DNA of 64,000 bases from Certhia americana (Eukaryota > Chordata > Aves > Passeriformes > Certhiidae): contig CM031878.1 in the NCBI GenBank assembly GCA_018697195.1, forward strand, positions 8,904,160-8,968,159. The letters run 5' to 3'. Shown piece by piece: positions 1-11,960 of the stretch. The position numbers and the translations under genes were made by a program. How positions within the stretch are numbered: the stretch's first letter is position 1; every line of letters begins with the position of its first letter. The notes beneath the pieces are model-generated. The model saw only the letters and a program-made list of their open reading frames with translations, was not told the DNA's origin and did not search any database.

Positions 1-170
1 TATGTAATCCATACAAAGGGTATCAAGATGTACACTCCAGCTGTGCTGTGTTTGTCACTTTGAACCATCACTCAGTAAAAATATTATTTTGTCCTTTTCA
101 GAATAAACACCCAGATCAAATCCCATCTTTGTGTCCAGCTGATAACATATGTGCTTTTGTTGCCAGTTAC

Positions 171-210
171 TGCATAGACTTATATATTACTGCATAGACT
201 TATATATTAC
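171..210. repeat. Perfect 20-bp tandem duplication
   Basis: The 20-bp unit tgcatagacttatatattac occurs at 171-190 and again, identical, at 191-210. Perfect identity in neutral intronic DNA suggests a recent duplication or an assembly artefact. Confidence 0.95.
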
Positions 211-3200
211 ACTGTTTTCTTATAATAAATGCTGGTGAAGGGCCTTATATTAAGAACACAGTTATCTTTGTTTTGAAGCAGTTTGGTAATCATATTTGGA
301 TAGCATGCTTCCCTCCTGTTGAATTTTAAAAGTTCTGAATGCAAATAAATAAGGTTGAATTTTTCAAATAATTCTGGTGTGGAGGGTTGTAATTTGGTTT
401 GGTTTGCTTTGGCTTGGATTTTTTTCCTTAAATTAATTATTACTTTTAAGAAATCTTCCTTTTGTATTTTTGAATAAAATCTGTAGTAATTTCTTCTGTT
501 TTGTTTCTTCACCTGTACAGTGGGCTTAGTTTTGAAAAGAGGGCAAAGTTTAGATCCTCTCAGATGCCACAAAACATACCAGGTTTTGATCTCTGAAGTT
601 GTTTTTCATTTTCACTGAAAAATGAAATTGTTTATCATTTGAAGAGCAGTGGCTACCTTAGGGGAAGAGCATTGTTTCCTGCAATAACAGCATCCTTTGG
701 ACTAGGAAATCTGTGAGCAGACTCCATGCAGCAGTCCCATCCAGACTCCGCTATTTTGCAACTTTCTTTGGGAAATAGCACAGTGAAATATTCCTCTGTA
801 GCCAAGATGGTTGGTTTAATGGCTTCTCATCATGATTGCCTGTGGTGGTGGAGATCCACAAACACACAGCAGTAGAGCAGCCTTCCAAAGCAATGTAATT
901 CAGAAGGAGAAGGATGTTATTTCTTAATCTGTTCCCTAGAGCACAGATATGCAAGCTGTGAGGCTCAAAATAACCTCAATAAAAAAAAAACAAACAAACA
1001 GAAAAACAACCAAAACCCCAAAACATTTTCATGATCCCAAGACTCAATTCAGTGAAGATATACCAGGAGTTTTCCACTGATAATGTTTGCTCACAGGCTT
1101 TGCTGTCATCACAGGTAGTGTTCTGTGGTTTGGAAATTAGAAAGAAGAAATTTAAAGCTATGAAGCTTTCTGTCCTGCACAAATACAAGAGGGCAGAGCC
1201 ATTTTTTGTAAGGTCTTCCTGGGACCACAGTTCAGTGTAACAAAACTTGGTAACACAGATTTCACCTTCACTACTTGAATGAGGAGAATTGCTTGCGTGT
1301 GCGCACATTATGTTTCTTGGATTTGATGAAAAACTTTGAGAACTATCAGTGTGTTTCCAGGCTTAACATTCTGTCACACACACAGTTTAGATGCCAAGAA
1401 ATGCTCTTTGATTAGCAAACAATATATGGCAAATGAATTACATTTGCTGTGCTCATTGAATTAGCTTCACAGTGAGGGAGCTGCCTTCAGTATATCTGAA
1501 AGGTGGTTGTGAGACACCCTTTTGATTAGTTTAGAGCTGTTCCTAATAATCTAGTTTGCTTTCTGATTTGCAGTGAAATTACTAATTTTATCTATGACAC
1601 TTGAGACAAGCACTATACTCTCTTTCTTGTCTGCCATTTATTAATATAGCAGAAGAATAGATCTCCTTCAGAGCATGCAGAAATCCTATGGTACTTGTAA
1701 AGCCTTCAAAAAATAGAAAGTAAACACATACCCTGCCAATTGTCACTTGATTTCCAAATTCATCTCTAAGGATAATGTTCCCTGTGGTTCACATATGACT
1801 AAATCCTTGCCTACCATGCTAAAGCTTCCTCCTTAGCAACCAAACCAAATTAAAAAAAAAAAAAATATCCTGCACATGAGAATGAACCTTTTGAAGTGGA
1901 GGCAAAGCATCCAATCCACACTATTAACAGAAGGGATGGTAAGTAGGCCACAGAAATTGTCAGAAGAAAATCCATCTCTGGGTACAGTCATGAACTAAGC
2001 TGAGTCAGATTTAGCTAGAGAATAGATGGATATTGTATGAAAAATGATCCCTGAAATTGCAAGAAGTGGGATTTTTTGAGTCAGTTACTGATGGTGCCAT
2101 ACCGCCGTCAGCTGAATTTTTGAGTTTCTATGTGGCAGGAAGAGTGGGAATTGATCATATTTTAATCCACACTTCATATTGCCTGATGCCATTCTTAAAC
2201 TATTTTATATGAAATAGAAAAACAACAGAAATGGCAACCTAATTTTCTGCATCCTTCCTGATTGTAACCTTGATGTCTGTCTCCGTTTTAGGCTGCAGGA
2301 GAGCAGCAGGCTTCAGTGAGCTGGTTCTGATTTTATTGAGAAGCTGATGTGTCAGCTCTTTAGCTGCTGAGAGGTGAGGGGAGACGCAGTCCCTCACTAA
2401 TGCATGTGGTACAAGCACACTGTGTTTACCTGGGACACAGCTATCTTTTCCTTTCTTATTATTTTTTTGGTTATTATTTCCTGACCACAGAAGGCACAAA
2501 ATGGCATATTAGTAGGCATATTAGTAGGCTATTCAAAAGAACTCTGGGCAATCCAGACAGCTCCTTAGTATTTCTGTTTTTCCTAGAAACATCCTTAATT
2601 ACTTTTCCATCTTTCTACACAAGAGGTTATCTCTGTGTTTGCACACAGAACAGTACAGGGAGATTTAACTGGAAGAATCTATCTACCACATCAGCAGACA
2701 TGCACAATGGAATTCCCAATGGGCTGTGTATGTGTAGTGGCAATTCTCATTGGACTGTCTGCATGAGAATTTTAGTATGGCATTCCCATAGAAAGGGCTG
2801 TGTGGTTGTGTCTGATGACTCTGGTCATGAATTTGGAACAGTATTAAATCATCACAAAATACAGAAGCACAGATTTTTAATAACTTTGCTAAAGTATTTA
2901 TCTATATACCCACTAGCAGCCTGTGGGATTTGGTGGAGGATGAAGACTGGTGTGGTGATCACCATGGTGAACTCCATGATCAGTGGCTTGGCTTTTGGGT
3001 GTTTGTTTGGAGTAGTTGTTGTGGTGTTTTCATGTGGCAGGTATGGGTGTCTCACAGTTTTTCCCTCTGTTTGGTGTGCTTGAGTTTTATCATGTAGGGC
3101 ATCAAAACACCTGCTTACAGTTACTGTGTGTGCTGTGTTACTACTTGTAAATATACTCTATGTTTTCCTGTCATCGCACTCTGGGCACAGTGTGACCCTG

Positions 3201-4686
3201 CACATACAGACATCAGCAAATGTTTTTCATCACAAAAAAGGAAATGTTTATTCTCTCAGCTCCACTGTTATAAGCTGTCTCTAACATCTACTTGTCTCAA
3301 AGATTTCACACTTCAATCTTTACGGCTGCTGTAGTGAGATCGCAAATGTCTCATTAAGTCGCTTGGGTTTGCTTTGATCTTTCTACACTACTCAGATCAC
3401 TAAGGAAACTCAAAAGCTAATAGATGCTAACGAGTGCTGCCCCCACGGAAAATACATTTGCTAATGTTGGGCCTGGGTCTGTGTATCTGCTTTTAACTCA
3501 TTGTGAAGGAAATGGTTCCTTGATGGGTTGATCCTTCTGCTCTTCATTTATAAGGTACAAAATGAGCACATAGATTTTCCCAAACAGGCTTTTCCAGATG
3601 TATTCACAAGGTGGTGTTCAAGTTGGTAATAATTTTCTGTAAAGCAAAGATGTTCCACACAAACTCAAGCAAATACAAATTCAGTAGACATGGCAACGTC
3701 CTTGTCTGTGTGTTGTGTTAGTTCTTGCATACTGCAAACCATTGCTTTCAGGACTATGTAAGCAGATCTATATGCACATCCTTGCCAAAGTTTAAGAAGA
3801 GAACTGGACAGTTCTGCACAAACTGACATGCTCATTATATGTTTGGAAGTTTGAATTTTTAATCTTCTGTAGCTGCTCCACAGTCCTACAGAGGAAGGAT
3901 GTGAATAGAAATGTCAAAACAAAATCCTGTCAGCTCTTAAAACCATGTTGGCCATGCTCATTTCTGATGGATTTGAGCAATTCTCAGCAGCCTCCAAAAC
4001 CTTAGAGGGCTTTCAAATGCAATCTGGAGAGAATGCATTGATACTGATCCTGGAGAAGTCACCTGCATATCCCCAGCTTCTGCAGTGGGTATCTCCACTT
4101 GGCTGGTAGGAAAGACTTAAAGACAGGAAGGGGTGTTAAAGGAGCCTTAGCGGCAGAAACTCCTTAAATCCATTTTCAGAAGACACACCAAGCCTGTAAT
4201 TAATTTGGTTAATTGCTTTCCTGTGCTTACAAACAAGAGGCCTTTGTGGGCTGAATGAGCAGTTGGCCATGCAGGCTACAGCCAGAGATGTGTTGGATAA
4301 AGCATGTAGACGAAGCAGTAGGGATTCTGGCACACTGCTGCAACAATTGTACAAAAGAGATCACTGCAACAGGGGCTGGAAGTAGAGAAAGCAGCCAGGC
4401 CAAAGGTTGTTGTACCTTCTGTATGATGCAGAATTTGCATAAGCTATAAAAATGCCCATGCTTTTCTTCTGTTAAAGCAGAGGTGATAAATTTTTTTCCC
4501 CTACGAATTTGGTAATGTATGTGCAATGCAATTTTTTCTTAAGGAGCCACTGTCACTGTGAAAGATGCTGATTTCATGAATACAAATCCTGCAAATATCT
4601 AACCTTCTTTTATTGATCTTTTCTTTACAACTTTACTTTTAGGCAAATGTTTAATAATTATATTTTTCTCCAGGAATGATTTTTAA

Positions 4687-4704
4687 TTTTTTTTTTTTTT
4701 TTTT
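4687..4704. repeat. Poly-T tract (T18)
   Basis: An uninterrupted run of 18 T, followed by a purine-rich stretch of G and A. No processed gene copy is recognisable next to it. Confidence 0.9.
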
Positions 4705-5328
4705 GGAGGGGGAGGGGAGGGCTAGGTCCAATATGCAAACTTGATGTTTGCCAAAAATTATAATAAGAATTTGACTGTAATTATAATGATATAATTGCAT
4801 GTATTGTCCTGGACTGTACAGCTGCCCTAGAGAGCACAGCCTATTATATTAAAATGTCTTTCATTATTTATTTCAGACACTAAGAAAAATAATAGAAGAC
4901 ATATCTATAAGATGCTGAATGATCCTACAGTGGGATTTGACCTTTGGCAATATTTTAATACTGTAGCTGTTGATCGGAGGGTTTTTGTAGCTAAGCAACT
5001 GTCATCCAGAATGTATTATATCATAAAAGAGTATTAAGATATGAAGGAGACTAAGTAGTTAGAGTGAAATAGGAGCCATGGTGAGATGCAGGAACTTTTC
5101 TATTGAACATTCTTGTTTTCAGAGTTATAGCGCAAAGGATGATTCTTACCATGATTTGTTCCATGGTGGGGTATTGAAACCTGCACCCTCCACTCTCAGT
5201 TCTGTGAGCAGGCACTGTTGTGTAGTAAATCAAGTATGAAATTAGATCTTGGGTAACAAACACATAATTTTGCTGCTGGACAGCAAATATAGACTGCCAT
5301 GGATCTTTATTCCTGTCTTACTTGGTTT

Positions 5329-6170
5329 CAGAATCAACGACTCAATAAGCTTGGAAGAGATCTCCGAGATCATTGGGTCCACCCTTTGACCGAATACCAT
5401 CATGCCAAGTAAACTGTACCACAAAGTGCAATGTCCAGTAGTTTCCTGGACACTTCCAGGGATGATGATTCCAGCACCTCCTTGGGCTACCTGTTCCAAT
5501 TCCTAACCACCCTTTCAGTGATGAAATTCTTCCTCATGTCCAACCTAAAATTCCTCTGGTGAAACCTGGGGCCATGTCCTCATGTCCTGTGGCTGGTTGC
5601 CTGGTAGAGGAGGTCAACCCCACTATGTTACAACCTGTACAGCCTTGTAGAGAGATAAAAGTGGACTGCTGAGCCTCTTTTTCTACAGGAAAAACAACCC
5701 CACTCCCACAGCACTCCTCGTTTGACTTACTCTCTAGACCCTTTCTCAGATCTGATGCCCTTCTCTGGACTCACTGCAGCCCCTCAGTGTCTTTCTTGCA
5801 GTGAGGGGCCCAGAGCTGGACACAGCACTCGAGCTGTGGCCTCCCCAGTGCCCAGCACAGGGGGACAATCCCTGCCCTGGCCCTGCTGCCCACACCAGTG
5901 CTGAGCCAGCCCAGGATGCCATTGGCCTTCTTGGCCACCTGGGCACAGCCTGGCTCCTGTTCAGCTGCTCTCACCAGCACCCCCAGGTCCTTTCCAGACA
6001 CTCTGCCCCAGCCTGTGCCACTGCCTGGGGCTGTTGGGACCCAAGGGCAGGACCCAGCACTGGGCCTTGTTGAACCTCACACCACTGGCCTTAGCCCGTG
6101 ATCCAGCCTGTCCAGATCCCTCTGCAGAGCCTTCCTGCCCTCCAGCAGATCAACACTCCCACCCAATTTA
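5329..6170 (-). mobile_element. CR1 LINE 3' fragment, 5'-truncated
   Basis: On the + strand this reads as the reverse complement of an avian CR1. The CR1 3' end lies at the left ('cagaatcaacgactcaataagcttgg', a decayed form of the usual CR1 terminus). The 3' UTR and the C-terminal part of ORF2 follow to the right, including the familiar block 'ccaggatgccattggccttcttggccacctgggcaca'. It ends abruptly near 6170 at 'agatcaacactcccacccaa', consistent with normal CR1 5' truncation. Many substitutions and small gaps make the reverse transcriptase frame non-functional. Assignment is from recall of CR1 consensus text; the subfamily is not determined. Confidence 0.88.
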
Positions 6171-7539
6171 TTTACATACTCTGATGTCTGAAACTGGCTT
6201 ATTTGCTTTTACAGTGAGACCTACTCAAATTACAGGTCTGAGGCAAGGCTATAATCCCAAATGATTCCTGCAGTAGTACTGTACTGTGTTGCTTGAATAA
6301 TGGGAAGGAGTCATTTTGTCCAGTGTGTTCACTGCTGTTTTCCAAGGTTTCAGTGGATACTGAAAAGAAACTTTCTTCCTTGTGAGCAGACTTTCTTCTC
6401 AGAGCTAAATTCATTATGATTTGTCTTGGATTTGCATGTTTTACCAGAGAAATGCAACTACAGGGCCACCTCTCTGTTCCCTGCTTTTGGCTGAGGAAAA
6501 GCTGAAACAGTGGGGTCTTGGCTCCTCACAACTTTTCATACTCTCTCAACTGACCTTTCCAGCTGTGTGGGTCCTGTGCCAACCACCCTGTGTCATGAGG
6601 AGGATCTGCCTCTGCCAAAGGATCACTGTTGTCACATCCTTTCCTTAGACACCTTTCTTCACCTCTCTCTTCCCACATGCTCTTTTTACTTAGATTTGCT
6701 TTTTTCCTCTAAGCTATTGCAAGTTATCAGCTGAGCAAGCTTCATTCCTACTTCAGCTGCATGTGCTGAGGTGCTGATTAGGGTTTGGATAATTAGGGTG
6801 AAAATACAAATCTGAAGCCAGAGTGTTACCAGCCTTGAAACATGGTGAAGATTTAGGAAGGACGTTTTGTACCCAGGGATGCTGTTTCAGGCTGTTGTTA
6901 GGTGCCAGGTGGGTGGTCCTGAAGCTCATTGCTGGAATGTTATCAAGGTACTTGTGTGTTGTCCAAGACTGGTGCTGTTTCCATGAAGAGTTGGAGCACT
7001 TGATATGGGGAGTGTATGTGCCCAGTTTGGTCCATCTGTCAAGCGTTTTTCTGCTAAAGGTGGAGGACAGGACTCAGCTGAGAGAGGTGAGCAAGGTCAC
7101 TGCTGTGGCGCTGCAAACAAGAGCCATGCTCTTGCCCTGTTTTCACATCAGGCACAGTGAGTTCTTCTGAGCCTGTTGCTAATTGCAGCTCAGAACATTT
7201 GGCTGATAATGATCTGTCTTGCCTAGTGGCATTTGCTGCTGGCTTCCTCTCTCCCTCAGTGTTGCACTGCTGTTAGTGTCTGGCTGTGCTAGGAGAGATG
7301 TAAATCCAGCTGAATGTTTTTTTCTTGGTGGAAAGCACCCTCATTTGAGCACTGCAGTCAGAAGAACATTTGTGGAGGTATTAATCCATATGATGAACAC
7401 CTGGTTTGTTTTGTTTTTTATTTCTAAGCTATTTCTCATAAGAAATAGAATCAAAAGAAAAAGAAATAGAATTCTTCTCATTTCAGCTCTGGAAGGACAT
7501 TGTTTCGTCCTTTAGTAACTGGAAGTACAAGTGTCCAAA

Positions 7540-7979
7540 AGAGCTACAAAGATGCTAAAGAGTCTTGAGGAGATATTGTATGAAGAGTGGCTCAGTTCAC
7601 TTGGCTTGTTCAGCCTGGAGGAGTCTCAGAGAACTCATAGCAGACTGGAGGTTCATCACAAGGCGAAATGGAGAGGCAAGCACTGATCTCTTCTCTCTGT
7701 TCACCAGTGGCAGGACCATGGGAATGGCATGAAGCTGTGTCAGGGGAAGTTTGGGTAGGATATGAGGATGAAGTTGTTCACCTGGAGGGGTGGTCCGGCA
7801 CTGGAACAGGCTCCCCAGGGAAGTGGTCACAGCACCAAATGTGACAGAGTCCAAGAAGAGTTTGAACAATGCTCTCAGGCGCATGGTGTGACTCTTGGGG
7901 TTGTCTTGTGAGGACAAGGAGTTGGATCTTGATCATCCTTGTGGGTTCCTTCCAAGTCAAGATATTCTATGGTTCTATG
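7540..7979 (+). mobile_element. CR1 LINE 3' end, sense orientation
   Basis: Sense-strand CR1 3' region. It runs through 'ttgttcagcctggaggag', 'cactggaacaggctccccagggaagtggtcacagcacc' and a terminal 'tccttccaagtcaagatattctatggttctatg', the typical CR1 ending. Only the last part of ORF2 and the 3' UTR remain. The left boundary is approximate. This is a dead, 5'-truncated copy. Confidence 0.88.
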
Positions 7980-8153
7980 CAATAATGCATTGGATGGACT
8001 AACATCCAGGATCAGTTACTGCAATTCCTTCTTAGTAACTTTCTGGATTCCTATCCTGCTAACAGCCAGCACTGACCATATCAGCTGCCCAGCTATTCTG
8101 AGAAGAGAGGGTGTATCTCTGGAGATACAGACTCAGGTCTGCTTGTTGAAGTG

Positions 8154-8167
8154 GTGTGTGTGTGTGT
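8154..8167. repeat. (GT)7 microsatellite
   Basis: Seven uninterrupted GT units followed by a short T run. Confidence 0.85.
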
Positions 8168-8529
8168 TTTTCTCCAGACCAGTTTCTGTGAACTCCTCTC
8201 TTAAATAATGTCTCTGTTAATGCACATTATGCCAGTGCGCTGGGTCACACTGAGAGAGGTTGTTCTGTCTAACAGGTACACCCCAGTCTGTGCTGAGGCA
8301 GAGGTGTGCAAGGTCTGTCTTCCCTTTGATGCAAGACAGGTGCTTAGTCGAGACTGACCACAGCCTCTGGTGTGAGAGGTTTATTGATGGAGGAGGACTC
8401 CATCAGCTCTGTGATAATGTGCAGCTTGGTCTGTATTCCACTGAGGAGCATGAGCCACTGCAGGAACTCTCAGGCACCATGTATGGCTGAGGAGGCAGAT
8501 CTGCTTTTCCTTGTGCAGATGAAGCAGCA

Positions 8530-9282
8530 TGACTCAATGTTATGATGATGGAGAAGGGAATGAGTTCTTTTGTCAGCCCTTCTTCCCAGATACCTCAAGT
8601 GAATTGACATTAAAGCAAGAGAAGAAAGTCACTATGAGAGATCAGATTTGTGTTCTCTTTAGGAACTTGGTAGCATGTAAATGTATGGGACTTGATGAGA
8701 TGCATTCTAAAGTCCTCAGGCAATTGGCTGTTGGAGTTGCCAAGCTGGTGTTTAAAAATTCATGGCTGTCAGGTGAAGTCCCAGGTGACTGGCAAAAGGG
8801 AAATGTTGTACCATTTTTAAGAAAGGTAGAAGAGAGGACCCTAATAACTCTGACCTGTCAGCCTCCCATCTGTGCCAGGGAAAATGATGAAAGAGTTTCT
8901 CATGGAAGTTACACTAAGTCACAGGGAAGAAAGGGAGGTGATTCAAGACAGCCATCACAGCTTCACTGAGGGCAAGTACTGCCTGGCCAGCCTAGTAGTC
9001 TTCTATAATGGATAGACAACATCAGTGGATAGGGGATGTCATCTGTGTGGGCTTGTGTAAAACCTTTGACATGCTTCCCCACAACATCTTTCTCTCTAAA
9101 TCAGAGAGATGGATTTGATGAGTAGACCTTGCTGAATGAGAAATGTCATGGATAGATACCCAGAGCACAGTGGTTAACAGCTCAGAGTCCTCCTGATGGA
9201 CATCAGTGACAAGTGCTATACCTCAGGTGACTCTTAAAGATCCATTTCAACCTGAACAGTTCAGTTATTCCATGATCTCTTT
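8530..9282 (+). mobile_element. CR1 LINE fragment with decayed reverse transcriptase
   Basis: Sense-strand CR1 ORF2 remnant. The frame at 8529-8969 contains recognisable CR1 RT text such as MGLDEMHSKVLRQLA and SGEVPGDWQKGNVVPF. Past the stop, similarity continues in shifted frames ('cagccatcacagcttcactgagggcaagtactgcctgg', then a block resembling the CR1 'KAFDTVPHDIL' region). After an internal deletion it reaches a CR1-like 3' terminus 'tttcaacctgaacagttcagttattccatgatct' near 9280. Frameshifts and stops show that it is a pseudogenised element. Left boundary uncertain. Confidence 0.85.
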
Positions 9283-9381
9283 GCTAAAGTGTTTCTCAAA
9301 CAAGTTTCTTGTCTTCTCTCCATGGGGATTTTACTTTATTGCCGATGCATCCTCTGTAGTCCCCTGGTAAATTTTTAGAAG

Positions 9382-9394
9382 ATATATATATATA
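9382..9394. repeat. Short (AT)n microsatellite
   Basis: About six AT units between an A-rich and a T-rich segment. Confidence 0.8.
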
Positions 9395-9803
9395 ATGTAT
9401 TTTTTGGTCTACCTTTTCCCTGATGGCTGGCAACCATGGTTCATTGCTATGGAGTTCTCACTACATAAAATATGAGATCAATTCAAAAGTTACCAGTGTT
9501 ACTGGAAGCATGAGACTTCTCACAATGTCTGCCTAATTTTAGTGCTGATCAGACCACTAAGAGTACTCCAAGTCACCAAATAAATTTTTGTTTTTAAAGC
9601 TAATTTGAGATCACATCAGAGATATATTGTTAATATTTTATTTCCTTTGTTAAGAGTTTGATCTACAGTTGTTAGTTTTTTAGATGTGACATCAAGTGCA
9701 TGTTTCTGTGAATTTTTTCAACCCAGAGATTACAAAGCCATTTCTTCTTTTTCCCATTGATACTGCTTTTTATTGAAAATTGCAGGAATTTTAAAATTTA
9801 CTC

Positions 9804-9827
9804 TTTTTTTTTTTTTTTTTTTTTTTT
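9804..9827. repeat. Poly-T tract (T24)
   Basis: An uninterrupted run of 24 T, the longest homopolymer I see in the intron. No adjacent retrocopy is recognisable. Confidence 0.9.
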
Positions 9828-10845
9828 CCCAGGAATATTCCTCTCAGTGTTTTTCCCCAGGGAAAAGTCTATTTTAACAAAATACTTTGCGTCAAAACAT
9901 TTTGATTTTCACTCCTATTAATTCTGTCTTGTCTTTAGATTTACGTTATACTCTTAATTACACTATTTAATGCTGTTTCTAATTTCACAGCTTTTCATTT
10001 TTTTATTCAGAAATAGGTCTTGGACTTGATTTTGTGAGAAGGCCAACATTTTGGTTTTGCTTTCTAATATGAAACAAAATCACATTTTGAAATGCTGGAG
10101 CTTAAAGGAACAGCAGTTCTTGGTTTCAGAATCTTGGTTTCACATCTACTAGTACCACAGTGGATGTCTAGCAGCCTTTGCCTGCCCCTTGGTATCACAG
10201 TTGATCAAGTGACAGTTTTTTTCTCTCATTCTCAATATCCATTTTAACTTTGTTCATGGCTATTAGATAACTGCAGTTTTATCTGCTATCTATAAGGTGA
10301 ATACCACCAACCAAGCAAAGCAGCACTATTATTAATAGTATTAATTGACATTGTGAGCACAGTAAGAAACACTGTAGAAGGATGGAGTTCTTCAGGGAGA
10401 CTCTATTGTCTAAGTAATACTGTGGCACATTTCAGGGTCCTTTACTTTTTTCAGGAGAAATAAATCAGAATCTATCCAATTTTTCTCTAAGAAAGTTCAA
10501 CTGCTTTATTTTGGCTAGAAGTTAAATGACCTAACTGCTGTCTATAAACTCTAAAATTATTTGAATTCAAGGCAGACAGCATATTGGCAGATGTAGTCTA
10601 GAGGTAATGATTCAGGACTATGCAGTGTGGAAAAGTCTGACTCAGCTTTTTGCCTGAGCTGAATTTTGGTGTCTGTCTTGTTATGCTGCCTAGGGTATCA
10701 TCTCAACTTTTCAAGACTGTTGGCTCTAAGGTTGAATTAAAAGAAAAGATCAGTATTATGGTTTGTTTACAAAATGTGCCAGTAATGAATGTTTAAAAGG
10801 CTCAGAGGTCAGCAGAACTATCTAATGGAATGAAAGAAACAGATA

Positions 10846-11056
10846 TTATTTGCTCCACTGCCTCCCCAAAGCATTCTCTTCTCTAGGCAGAATAGCCCCA
10901 GCTCTCTCATGCTGTATTCATAGAGGTGTTTTAGCTCTCTAATTGTCTTTGTGACCTCCTCTCGATCCACTCTAACAGGTCTTTCCTGTGCTGAGGACTT
11001 GAGAGCTGGACACAGTGCTTCAGGTGGGGCGTCATGAGGGCAGAGGGGCATAATTA
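10846..11056 (-). mobile_element. CR1 LINE fragment
   Basis: A short, diverged CR1 piece in reverse complement. It contains 'ccaaagcattctcttctctaggcagaatagccccagctctctcatgctgtattcatagag', then 'gagagctggacacagtgcttcaggtggggcgtcatgagggcagaggggca', which corresponds to the CR1 block normally reading 'gctggacacagtactccaggtggggtctcac'. Both ends are missing. Confidence 0.75.
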
Positions 11057-11229
11057 GCCCATGTGACCTATTTGTCACCTAGTATGGCCTGGTGCAGCTG
11101 GTAAATAATGCATAATGCAGTTGGTAAAGTGGTAAGTAATGTATTATCAACTGAAATGGAGTTTGGAAATCAGAAATTAAGTTGGACTTGTTAGAAGTAC
11201 CAGACTGTAGAAATGGTAGCTTTCCTCAA

Positions 11230-11960
11230 AGACCCTGGTCATCTTTAATTTTGCCACTAAGGACCTTGAATTCTGCTGTAAAGAATAAGGGAGTTTGCTG
11301 ATAACATAAAGTAAGAGTCTGTCATTGTAACTGAGGAAAGCTGAGGGATAACCTATAGGAAGACCTGAATGCCTGCAGAAGAAGTGAGATGAAATTCAGT
11401 GGTATTAAATGTAAGATTGTAATGATGGACGCATGCTCTCCTAAGGCAGGATCTCATCAGCTGGGATTGCCAGGCAAGGTAGCTGCTGTAGTGTCACCCA
11501 TGTTTGTCTAAATCTTAGCCCTCAGTGGAAACTGTGTAGAAGAAAGAGGGGTATCCTCATTTTTTGCACCAGACATTTACAGCATGCACAGAAAGATGAT
11601 GATGCTATCATCTGAGACATGGTAGGATATCTTTTTGGATTTCAATGTGATTTTGGTCATCCATGTTGTGAGTAGATAAAAATGGCACAGCTGCAGAGAG
11701 AGACTTCTAACTAGGATAAACAGGGAGTGAATTGCTGAAGACATAGAGAAAGCTTGTCTTGTTTATCCTGGCACAGTGAATCCTGAGAGGAGCTGTGATT
11801 ACCTACTCTCTGTAAATATCACAGGAATAAATACCAGTGAGGAAAAACAGTTTAGGCTAAGGGCCAGCATTCTTACAAGAGCAACAGGTATACACTGACT
11901 AAATAAATATAAGCTGGAAATGAGAGAAGGGCTCCCTGCAGTGAAGTTTTCCAGCTGAAA
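11230..11960 (+). mobile_element. Ancient CR1 LINE remnant
   Basis: Strongly decayed sense CR1. At 11290-11312 'gagtttgctgataacataaag' translates EFADNIK, where the RT active-site motif of the family is FADD. Further on, 'gacctgaatgcctgcagaagaagtgagatgaaattcagtggtattaaatgtaag' corresponds to the 'DLDRLE...NLMKFN..KCKV' region of CR1 RT. The right half (about 11740-11960) resembles the CR1 3' region only loosely. Boundaries are approximate. Confidence 0.6.

Noticed and set aside
8529..8969. 146-codon + frame starting with ATG
   Set aside because: It contains CR1 ORF2 text (SGEVPGDWQKGN) followed by frameshifts, so it is a dead LINE fragment.
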